Origin: Prunella strophiata
Taxonomy: Eukaryota; Chordata; Aves; Passeriformes; Prunellidae
Direction of reading: 5' to 3'
Length of the DNA: 64,000 nucleotides
NCBI GenBank assembly: GCA_036583965.1
Contig: JAZBQD010000014.1
Location: 38,116,990 to 38,180,989 of the forward strand
How positions within the stretch are numbered: position 1 is the stretch's first letter; every line of letters begins with the position of its first letter. Made by a program: the position numbers and the translations under genes. This document shows, one piece after another, positions 28,701 to 39,892 of this stretch. A model generated the notes under the pieces. That model was not told the origin of the DNA and searched no databases. It saw only the letters and a program-made list of their open reading frames with translations.

Positions 28701-31700
28701 AATGTATCCAGATTCATCTAGTGCCAACAGAATTTCCTTTTGACTCATTAATGACAAATGAGTGAGGGAAAAAGCAGAAGACAAAGTCTAAATGAGGAGG
28801 TTTAAGCCATAAAACACCGTGTCTGGCTGGCATTTGTAGAATACATTAGGGTCAAGTCCATACCTGTCTGTACTCTCCAGATCACTTTGGGGATACAAAA
28901 TGAATATACTTGAACAGGCACAGCAGAAATAAAGATACTAAGAAATGGGAGCAACAGATAAGCAAGATGTCTCCAGATTTATTGGACACTTGAGACAGAC
29001 GTATCTACCTAACCACCCAACAATTAGATACAAGTAAATTTAAACTTATTCCTAGCAAATATAACAAGTAACTCATTTGAATCCCCCTCTTCATTTAATG
29101 GAGTTTATTTTAAGGGAGAAATTTTGCTTTAAAGGCTGTCTTTAAAGCAAAAGGTGACTGATCTGCAAGAAGGAAGAGCAATGCCAACTTTCCTTTGCTT
29201 TTTCATTTTTCCATTCCCCTATCTTTAGGCAGGAAAATACTGTCAACTATAGCCCCTATGCAGACACTAAAGTGCAAGAAGATAGGAAGCATGTGAAAAA
29301 AAGAGACCTTCCTTTTCATTTAGTTGGAGCAGGTACTACCTTGTAACAGCTGAGTTGACTATTTATATGCAGAGATATATCTGACATAACTGAACTGCGG
29401 AGATGCCTAATGTAAGATTTAGCTAGAAAAAATGAGGGAAGCTACTCTTTAAAAAACAGCACTATCACAAACTTGATTCTAATGCTGTCTTAAGTACACA
29501 ATATCTCAAAGGTACAGAGCTCAAATCTAGACTGCCTCCATTAACTACCAGTGACACCCTAGGAACTGCCTTCTATACTTCCCAAGATGCAACTGTCCAT
29601 AAAATGACTGTATCTATGCCTCTCTCACTAGTCTGTTCACATTACCTTTTGTACTTAGTGCATTAGTGCAGTGTGTTAAGCTAACTGATTAATTCTACTT
29701 CTTCATGGCATATTTAAAATTAGAGTACTTGATAAACTAGAAGAGCACATGCACATGGACACTTTTCCCAATAAAGATTCTCTCTGAAGGATGAGCAGCG
29801 TAACTTTGAATAAGCCTATTAGAACAGAAGAAAGAAAGGTTAACCAGGACATGTCACTGAAAATGCAGCATTTCAAAAGTTTCACATCTGACAAGTACTG
29901 TGAACATGGAACTTGCTTTCTGCTTCTGTCCTTCCTCAGATAACTCAGGAAAAAGTGCCTCCTGGACATTTTCTTCAATAGTTTCTTCAAGCATGTCTCC
30001 AGAAAAATGCAAACCAAAGATGATGCTAAGGAAGTTGAGGAATAAATAACCTTATTATAGAGGTGAATGGAAAAAACCCTGCACACTGCTTGTAAAACTT
30101 TTCTAAAAAGCAACCACACAATGAATAATTCAAGGAAATTCATATACCATGGGTAATTTGGCTTGATGTGATAATTGTGAAAGTGGGGTGGGTTATTTAT
30201 TTTTTGTTTAGTTTTCGTTCAATCCCTTCAGTTTCAAATTTTGGGTTCTGATTGAACTTTGTTATTTAAGGGATGGGAAAGCTAATAATCCTATTTTTTT
30301 CAAGTGATATCAGGCTGTATGAAGCTGTAAGTGGACCTCAGCCCCAGGCCAAAGACATGAACTAAGTACAGTCACTTGAAGATATCCTCAAGACTTGCTT
30401 ATATGAACTGGTTGTTCAGATGTGGAATTAAATAAACTGGCCCTCCCAGAAGTCTTATCCATTTTCAGAAGGGATCATGATTATTTAGCACTTCATAGAC
30501 ACCATGATTCTTGTTCAGACCCTGACATTTTGGTTGCACTGTATTCACTAAAATTGTCCCAATGCTTTTGCTTCAGAGCATTTACCTCTGTGGAAAAGAG
30601 TCCATTGTTAGAATCACCTTGAGAACAGCACTCCTAAATTAATCCAAAATATTTGCATGAAGAAAAAAAAGCATCCAACACTAGATTGACACATGAAACA
30701 AATTAACTGACTGGTTTACCTGCTTACAATTAGAAGTGGTGGGAAAAAAGGCCAAGGGAAAAAATCTGATCTTTTTCTCAGAAAGGGGATACTAGCCCTG
30801 TGACTGAAACAAGATAACAATGGTCAGACATTTGGAAAAACAGCACTAGTTCAGTCACGGGACCAGCCAAGCTCAAAGGCCCATGTCTCTTCAGAGATGC
30901 TTCCCATTTTTGATACTGGAGTAGTCTCAGATGGCCAAACCATCCCAGATTCCACTATGTTTTTAATCTCCTGGTTTAGAACCTTCTCTTCAGGTAAACA
31001 ACTAATTAAGAGACGATGTGTGCTGTTCTTAGTATTCCCCAAACACTTACATGTGAGATGTCCTAAATTCTTACCTCTGAACTCTGAGGAGGGTTCCCCC
31101 CCTCCAGAATAATTTCAGCGCATAAGCAGAACTTTGACAACACAGCCCAAAGTGGAAGCCTGTTCATTTTCACCAATTTTTAGAGGCTTTAGAAATTAAA
31201 GCAATTCAGATAACCCTTAATCAACAGGGTAAGTGTACCTCTTACAAAAGAGAAATTAAAATACTCCAGAGCTGACTTTGACACATTTATAAAAGTTCAT
31301 AAAAAACATTATTCAGAGAAGCTGATCAGGGTCTAATAAAGACTTTAATTCTCAAGATTCCTGTAAGAACAGCTATCAACTGTTCAGTAAACAAAGCTAG
31401 AAGCAATTTTTATTTGTAGTTTTTACCTGCTTTTGATAGTTTCTGGTTTTGACAATGTATTTCGTCAGTTGAACAGCTAGTTCTTCTGGGCACTAATACT
31501 ATATTTTTTCCTTGGACAAAAATAGCTCTTCAATTATGTTCAAATATTTTAACTGACATCAGACAATCTTCAGAGGATTTTCAAAAAGCTGTCTGGGTGG
31601 TTAAGCTTATTCAGTGACATGATATCATACTGATCACCTGAGAAAGACAGAGACCTTAGAACAAGCTACTGCAGCACAAACTTAGCACCAAGGTTTAACC

Positions 31701-34180
31701 TGCTCCTTGAACAGCCCACAGGGACACTTACACAGAGAAAGCTTAACCAAGTTTTCCTCCTTCCACTGAAGGGAGCTACCTTGATTAATACTGCACACAG
31801 GGACCATTTCTGCAAAAGCAGCTAACAGCATCTGACCTTGTGAGACTAGTTCCACTGTCTATAATTAGTATAGCTGAATAAAATCTGATTTTTTTTCTTA
31901 AGTCAAAGTTAAAACCCAGCTAGATCTTAAATTTGAACATAAATTTAATGGATATTGCATGGGTAAAAGCTGCCTGCTTAAAGTCACTGATATCTCAAGA
32001 TGAAAGCTTCCTGATGTGAGAGACTAGCAATCATGTGCAACTTGCAGTAGATTCACACAAAACACAAAAAGCATTTTCAAAGCAAGTGATATAATGACCA
32101 TTCTTATGCTACTAAGAATACGCTATGCTTCAACACTTACTGAGTTAAGTTTCAACTTTGTTCAAAAATTCTAATGTGTCAATTCAAATGTGGAGTACTT
32201 TATAAAGCCTACGCTATAGAATCTGTTTCAGTTTCAAATGCAATTTGTAACATTTATCAGGTATATTCTTATTTTTTGTGGCTGTTTCCCACGATCTTGC
32301 ATTTTCTCCCTATTCCTGTCAAATAGTCACCATCCCCCAGGAAAGATTGCTTCGTGAATGTCCTACCAGTCAGACTAACAGTTAAAATTATGACCTTGGA
32401 ATTCCTGAAGAAATTGAATTGCAAGTAATTTTTATGCTTGCAAAGAAGATCCAGGCAGGCAATAAACAGAAACAACACACATTAAAAAAAATACTATGAG
32501 TATATTAAATTCAGAGAATGCATAATTACTACATTACAAGATCTTGCTATGTATAAGCTAGGTATTCAACCATAAAGCAAGTTCTGAGAACTGAGCCAGC
32601 AATTTGATGCTGTGAATTTGGCTCTACTGTCATTACAGAGAAGGATCAGTATTTAGCTCTACAATTTTTCCAAGTCAATGGATTGCCACATTATAGTATA
32701 CACAACATGCTTTACCGGGTATGTATGCTTCTGATTAAAAGGAGATGTAAGTATTTGTTTGTCCCCATAATTGTTACACTAAATTTTATCTTTCAAGCTT
32801 CAAAACAAGGTAAAACCCAGCAGGACTACAAGTAAGGCATGGAAGTTTTCTGAGTTAAGATATTTCTTTTGTAAGTGCAGTTTGAAAGTTACTTTAAGCT
32901 TGCCAGCTGGCTTAAGATACTCTTCTTTGGAAAAAGGCATCTTAATTTCTCTTTCAGAAGCAAGACCTAGTCTCAAATTCCATCTGGTATCTGCTTCATA
33001 TCTGGCAATCCTAGCTCTACTTTGATTGTGACACTGGCTGCTGAACTACTAAAGCCTGGTATCGGGTTTCCTTCTATAGACGTAAGCCAATGCTGGGTTT
33101 AACTGCAATTCCAGGATCACCTTTTGTCTCTCCTCTTTATTTTTCTCCATAACATACACTCATATGTGTAATATGGCAATACCAGAGCTTGCATCCCCAT
33201 GTATCACTACCTGTACTGTCTTCACTGTATGAAGTTTGGGTTTTATTCAAGTTTGTTTAGATTACTAACACATCATCAAGGCACAGATAAAATTTCCTTC
33301 ATCATTATATGATGTTTTGTTACTGGCCATTTAAATCCAGCTAGTGTAGGCCCTTTATGTACAAAGTATCCTTCTGCAGTACAATTCACAATAATTCTAG
33401 TACTAATCAGGTTGGTAGCCAGAAAGAAGTCTTACAAATTCCCAGATGTCATTTTAATTAAGATTAGAAGTTTTATCTGTTGAAAAGACACTGATTCTAT
33501 GCAAATTGAGACTACTCACTACTAGCATTCATTAACAGCAATAAAATTATCTCTTTCATGATAACTGAACCATACCAGCAAAGTCCCAAGTAATTGTAAC
33601 TCATGTCAGTTTTGACTCTCAATACTTTCAAACACTTCCCTAATAGAAACATGGTATTTGAACGTGAGCAACAAACCTCACTGAAAGTCACCCAAATTAC
33701 ACCTAATTTCACACCCTGGTTCTTTTGTTACAGCTTCAGACATCTTCCTGAGGGTAACCTGAAAAAGGCATACACTGACACCCAGCAACAACCACTATTT
33801 TCTGCTACATGGTTTTGCTACTTGTGCAATGATGGAGGTTCAACCTTAACTGCTTCTTTTCACAATTAACTTCATTAGCTGAATCCACTGATGAACATGA
33901 GTTTCTAAAAGGTCTGACATGCTTAACTGAAGAGGGTGAAACTTGGGCAAAAAAACCCAAACCTGTTTTCTTTCTGGCAGCAAGGCAGTATCACTTTGAA
34001 CCTAGGGATGGTTGCTCTGCAGACAATGTCCAACCTACAAGCAAACCTCAACTGGAAGATGACATTTGGAGACATTGGCCTTCACACCTCTGCCCATACA
34101 GAGATGCACAGACAACTTGGTTGTTCCTTAGGCAACTGTTAAGCTGCTACAAGCTTCAGAAGAGGGTATTTAAGAAGAAC

Positions 34181-34340
34181 CCCAAACACAAAAAACACTC
34201 AACCAATTAAAACTAAGCCCCACAGAAAAAATCCAACCTACTAAAACAATTCCCCATCCCCATGTCCCCCCCCCCAAAAAAAAACCCCAACCAATGAAAC
34301 AAACCCAACCCAAAAAACAAACCAACAGCCCACATAAAAA
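34181..34340. repeat. A/C-rich low-complexity tract
   Basis: About 160 bp with almost no G on the plus strand, including a C10 run followed by A9 near 34267-34285 and many AACCC/CAAAC units. It makes long spurious open frames on the minus strand. Confidence 0.8.
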
Positions 34341-35584
34341 CAAGTTCCAGCTAATATTTGCATGCAAAACTGTGAACTGCCATAGCTCTGGACCTGTTCT
34401 GTGAGGGGCTGATGCACTTTAGCTCCCCCACAACTCTCATTTAATGGGCTACAAATTTTCAAAAGGTGTAAGATCTGTGAGTTAGGAGCATAACCACCAA
34501 AGGTAAGCAATTCACACTTGCAAGCCTGAGTTCATGTCCTCTCCCATGAGGACACCTACATGAGAAACTGAGTAATTTTAACCAAATGAATTTGAATCAC
34601 ACTCATCCCCACACCACTTTCAATTACATGGACTAGATATTTAGTACAGTTACCAATTTAATGAGGATTAAACTTGTTTAATCAAGTCGCCACAAGATTC
34701 TATTTGAATCTTAAGATCACTCTAGTTCATGTTTAGACTGTAATTCTTGGTTCCTCTGCATCTTCAAAGCCTGCCATTTTCTGGAGAAACCTGTCATACC
34801 TCAAGACTCACTCTGCTAGAAATCAAATTTTATTTGGTTTGCATGGCAATGTTTTGTTAGCAAGGTGGCTTCTCTGAGAAGCTGCCAGAAGCTTCCCCCA
34901 TGTCCAGTGCCAGATGGGCTCCAGGACAGACCCACTGCAGGCCAAAGCTGAGTCCATTAGCAACAGCAGCACCTCTAGAACAACATATTTAAGAAGGGAG
35001 TTGGAGGGGTCAACTGCTGGGGGAACAACAGCAGCAGAGAAAGGAGTGTGAATGTGCAAGAGCAACAACTCTGCAGACACCAAAGTGAAGTGAAGAAGGA
35101 GGGGAGGAGGTGCTGCAGGTGCCCGTGCAGAGATTCCCTTGCAGCCCATGGTGAGACAGGCTGTCCCACTGCAGCCCGTGCAAGTACACAGTGGAGCAGA
35201 GATCCATTGGCAGCCCATGGAGGACCCCAGGCCAGAGTAGATAAATGCCTGAAAGAGACTGTAACACTATGGGAATGACATGCTGGAGCAGTTTGTTCCT
35301 GAAGGACTGCACCTTCAGAAGGGACTGCCACTGGAGAAGTTTGTGAAGGACTATCTCCTATGGGAGAGACCCCACACTGGAGCAGGGAAAGAGTGTGTGG
35401 AGTCCTTCTGAGGAAGGAGCAGCAGAGCCAACATGTACATGCTACTGACTGTAGCCCCTATTCCCTACCTCACTGTGCCTCTAAGGGAGAGGTGGCAGAA
35501 ATTTTAGGAGCTAAGTTCAGCCTGGGAAGAAGGTGTTACTAAGATTTGGGTTTATTTCTCATTATTCTATCCTATATAATTTGC

Positions 35585-35590
35585 AATAAA
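35585..35590 (+). terminator. LTR A polyadenylation signal
   Basis: GCAATAAATTAAACTG in the R region of LTR A, at the position expected for the retroviral polyadenylation signal. Confidence 0.6.
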
Positions 35591-35693
35591 TTAAACTGAT
35601 TTCCCCAAGATGAATATATTTTATCCCCATGACAACAACTGGCAAGACTGTTCTTATCTTGACCCACAAGCCTTGTACTGTATTTTTTCTATC

Positions 35694-36846
35694 TACAGTA
35701 AGTTGACTCTGGCTGGATGCCAGGCACCCACCAAAGACTCTTTATCACTACTCTCCACCCTGGACAAGGGAGCGAAAATACAATGAAAGGTTCATGAGTT
35801 GAGGTAAGGACCAGAAGAGATCACTCACCAAATCCAATCAGAGGTAAAAAAGGCTGGAATTAGAGATATTAACTGAATTTATTACTAACAAAATCAGAGC
35901 AGGATACTGAGAAGTAAAGTAAGACCTTAAAAATCCCTTCCTCTCACCCCTCCCTCCTTCCCCAGCAGCACAGGGAGAAGGGAATGGGGGTTATGGTCAG
36001 TTCATCACAGGTTCTTTCTCCCATTGCTCAGGGAGAGAAGTCCCTCCCCAGCACCAACATGGGGTCCCTCCCACAGGAGATAGTTTACCATGAATTACTC
36101 CAATGTCAGTACATCTCACAAACAACAGTTCTGCACGAATGGCTGCAATATGAGTCCATTCCGTGGGCAACAGAATCCCTCAAACTGCTGCAGCATGGAT
36201 CACTCTTCCATGGGGTGCAGTCCTTCAAGGACAGGCTGTGCTCCAGCATTGGTACCCCACAGGATCACAAGTTCTACCAGGGCACTTCTCCAGTGTGAGG
36301 CTCTTCTCTCCATCAGTCTGCAAGTCCCTGCCAGAAGCCTGCTCCAGCACAGGCCTCCCATGGGCTCACAGTCTCCTCTCAGGAATCCACCTGCTCTGGT
36401 GTGGGTGTCCCCCACAGGCTGCAGGTGGATCTCTGCATCCTCATAGTCCTCCATGGGCTGCAGGGGCACAGCTGCATCACCATGGGCTGCATCACAGGCT
36501 GCAGAGGAATCCAGGCTTTGGTGCCTGGAGCACATCCTGCCCCTCTTTTTCTACTGACCTTGGTGTTTGTGGAGTTCTTCCTCTCACATATTCTCACCCT
36601 GCTCTTCTCTGGCTGCAATTACAAATGTGCAGTACCTTCTTTTTTCTTTCTTCTTCCTAAATCTGTTATCACAGAGACATTACCACCATTTCTAATTGGC
36701 CAAGCTTGGACTAGTGGCATGTTCATCTTTGGAGCTACCAGGGAGTGGCTCTGCCAGGCACAGAAGAAGCTTCTAGCAGCCTCTCACAGAAAATAAGGCC
36801 CTACAGCCTACATGCTACCAAACCTTGGCCATGCAAACCCAGTACA
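35694..36846 (-). mobile_element. ERVL-like LTR B (solo LTR), nested in LTR A
   Basis: A 1153-bp LTR of a related subfamily, inverted relative to A. Its ends match the same family (TGTACTGGGTTTGCATGG at the 5' end, CCAGCCAGAGTCAAC near the 3' end, both on the minus strand). It is flanked by CTATC (35689-35693) and CTACC (36847-36851), a 5-bp target-site duplication with one change. Removing it restores continuous LTR A sequence. It lies in the RAP1B sense direction. The long plus- and minus-strand open frames across it are not genes. Confidence 0.8.
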
Positions 36847-39390
36847 CTACCCCATATAGTTGAGGAGGGGAGTGATGGACCAGCTTTGGTGGGCACCTGA
36901 TGTCCACCCAGAGTCAACCCATGACGAATCAAACACATTGATAAGGTAACAGAAGATGTCCAAAGGTTACTGAAATGTAAAACTGACTCTAAGGTTTTAG
37001 ATGGGCAGACCCTTCTAAACAAAATCTCCATGTCTGTCTTCTAAAGTCATCTATTGTTTAGACTATGACAATCACAACCACCACAGCACTTGAATGAGCA
37101 TCAGCACTACATCCTTAATCTTTCACTGAGGAGTTTTACTTTCAGCAAATTAAATACAAGCATCTCAAAACAATCTGTATTTTGGGCAAAGCCCAAGCAG
37201 AAGAATGACTTTTCAGTCCACCCTGACTGTCTCAGCAAAACAAGTTTATCCTTCAGGAAACCAGTCTTTCATTCCCACACTGCTTAAGGTGCCTGCAGTT
37301 TACCAAATGCTTACTCTGTTTAGGTTCTTGTGATCTATTACTTCAACCTTCTGTAGGCAAGCCTGTGAACAATTCCTTATTTTCACTTCCACCACAGCAC
37401 ATTCAGCATTCAGCTCAGAAAAGAGGTTTTAGGTTTCCTCTGTGAAACTTATAGCTTATTTAAAAAGAAGTCTTACAATAAGATTAAGTAACAAAAGAAT
37501 TGCATTACCTGTAAATACAAATATTCAAATACAATTTTCAAATTGACATACTTGTCTTTGAAAAACGTTTTTGCAAACTAGATCTTAAGATTTTGCCTCT
37601 GGCTAAAAGCAGAACTAGTTAGCAAGACTGCACATTGCTCATAATATTGGTTACTGCAGTTTAACTATGTTCGAACTAACATGCACCTAATGATGCTTCC
37701 TCACCTGTTTCCTGGCTAACCAGGACCCAGATTTCTGGCAGAAAAGGAGGACTTCAGGACTTTTTCATTCTTTAAGCATAAAACCAGACAACCTACTAGA
37801 TCTTTCTGTTCCAGGCTCCACATGAAATATTCTTATTTTCTCACTCTAATTTGTACTTACATTGATAAAGCATGCTTCTTCTGAGATTACTCTTAAGAGT
37901 TTGATGAAAAGCAACACACAGATCAAAAGGATGCCAAACACAAGCACACACAGCAGCCTAAAGCACTTAATTGTAAAAACTCATTTTCAACTCCTCAGTC
38001 TTTGCAGAATTTCAGCTACCACATGTAAGTTTTCTATGCAAGATCTCTGGCTGAATCTCAATTTAGCTTTGGGCAATTCCTGAAATAAAAGGTTTAGGGA
38101 GATCAGGACAGATCAGAGGATCATTAAAAATATAAGCAAATATAAGAATTTAAGCTCCATAAAGAAATGTGAAAAGGTAACAACAAAATAAGGACATACA
38201 GTAAGTACAGTATGTAAGTATACATAGTAAGTATACATAGCTGTAATTCAGAAAGGCTTGCTCCCCTCTCTAGTATTCAGATTTAAAAGCAAGTAGAAAA
38301 TTGTACACCAAAAGTATAAACATTTGAAGACCAAGCATCCAGATAAAAAACTAGCTACAAGTGCTTGCTCACTATAGTGTTACAGCTTCTCTCTATTCGT
38401 CTCCAAACCTACTCCAGGCCCACAGAGATTAACTGCCAGGGTGTCTCTTCTTTGGTGAAATCCCATCTAATCTGCTACTAAGTCAAAAAGATGTATCAGA
38501 AACAATGGAAGAATGATATTCTCCAGCATGACAGTCAGCTATTCTTGCCTCTTCAGCACTCCTCGATGCCACAGGACTACTACAGTCTCTTTGATTCCAC
38601 CAAGTGACAATTTGATGATAATTTGGCATCAGTTTCTAGAAGCATGGCACATTCTGAAATAACTTATCTCAGTAGAAGGTTAGATTTTTGAACATAACAG
38701 CTCACAAAAAACACAAGTCCAAGGCATCTTGAAGTGTATACTTGTTGATATAAAACTACCTTGGAAATTCATCTGTGGATTGGTATTATATTTGTAAGAA
38801 TTCTGAAGGAGAGTTCACATTTGCCACAAACTCATTTTTGATGCTCCTCATCATAAAACCCACGAAAACAACGTTGCATTTTCTGTATGCTTCTACCAAT
38901 ATAAACAACAGACAGTAAATAACAAAAGGACTGTTCCCTGAATAGGAATAAAATCACCAGACTCCCAGAATGTCTACTGCCCATCAAATCTCCATTTTAA
39001 ATAAGTCAGAAGAGTCACAAAAAGACAGTATGATATATCCTTATTCATACTAACTATATAAATATAACTCCACCAGAAGTGCAAGAGTCAAGATTTTGCA
39101 AGCTGTATTAATTTATATACTCTCCCAACCAAAAGAAAATCCTTCAGCAATATTTTATGCAAAATGCAATCATATGAAGCCAAGTAGGCCATGTTTATGG
39201 GTCAACTCATACATCAAGCTTTCAGAATGTTACCTTGTAGGTAGCTTCACAGTGAAAGATCACAGGAGGGTTACTGACTGCATCTTACAAACTCTAACAA
39301 TTGCCATAACTGCTTCATGTGTACAAGATTAATAAAAGAGGTTCCTGTATGTTGTTGGGCTGCCCCCACACACACCTGGACACAGCCATG

Positions 39391-39530
39391 CACACAGAAT
39401 GGCTTGAGTAGAAAGGGACCTAAAAGATGATGTAGTTCTGCCAGCCACAGACAGGGATACCACCCCCTAGATAAGATAGCTCAGGGCCCCATCCAGCCTG
39501 GCTTTGAACATTTCCACAACTCAGTATCAA
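39391..39530 (-). mobile_element. CR1 LINE 3'-end fragment
   Basis: Antisense CR1 on the plus strand: CAGAATGGCTTGAGTAGAAA then GGGACCTAAAAGATGATGTA, and later CCCATCCAGCCTGGCTTTGA. About 140 bp, diverged from consensus, 5'-truncated, in RAP1B intron 1. Confidence 0.85.
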
Positions 39531-39860
39531 TAGTAAATGTCACCTGATAAATCAATCAATCAATCTAGTCCTAAACACTGTACTGCAGAGAGTAAGAGTT
39601 TTAGGTAACTTCCACTTCAATGGAGATTACTTCCCTTGCACATTCCAGTTTACCCTTCTGAAACAGTTTGCAATTTTCCACAAATCTTCTAACAAATCAC
39701 TTCTAGGGGAGGTATTAGACCAGATGTTATAGAAATTTGATTAACTGCAAGCAAGGATTGTACAGTTTCACAACTTAATAATCACTGGGTTATGTGGGTT
39801 CTGATGCAGTCCGACTACTGTTCATCTCAAATAAAAAATACTGACCATACATGAAACCTC

Positions 39861-39889
<29 letters not shown>
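39861..39889 (+). repeat. A29 tract with AATAAA 25 nt upstream
   Basis: 29 uninterrupted A. An AATAAA at 39830-39835 sits 25 nt before it, the spacing of a polyadenylated mRNA end. It could be a retroposed transcript tail or a chance homopolymer; I do not recognise the sequence upstream. Confidence 0.7.

Positions 39890-39892
<3 letters not shown>

Larger units (their letters stand above)
34828..36926 (+). mobile_element. ERVL-like LTR A (solo LTR), interrupted by LTR B
   Basis: An endogenous-retrovirus LTR in plus orientation, in two parts: 34828-35693 and 36852-36926, about 941 bp in all. It is flanked by matching AATCAAA at 34821-34827 and 36927-36933, read as target-site duplication. Landmarks: GGTTTGCATGGCAA at the start, a TATA-like CATATTTAAGAAGG near 34984, AATAAA at 35585-35590, and an end with TTTGGTGGGCACCTGATGTC then AGAGTCAACCC. 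I recognise the pattern as a common passerine ERVL-type LTR but cannot assign a database name. No viral coding sequence is present. Confidence 0.8.

Noticed and set aside
34823..36796. Cluster of open frames of 100-165 codons on both strands
   Set aside because: They lie in the two solo LTRs, which are noncoding. No gag, pol or env motif is present.
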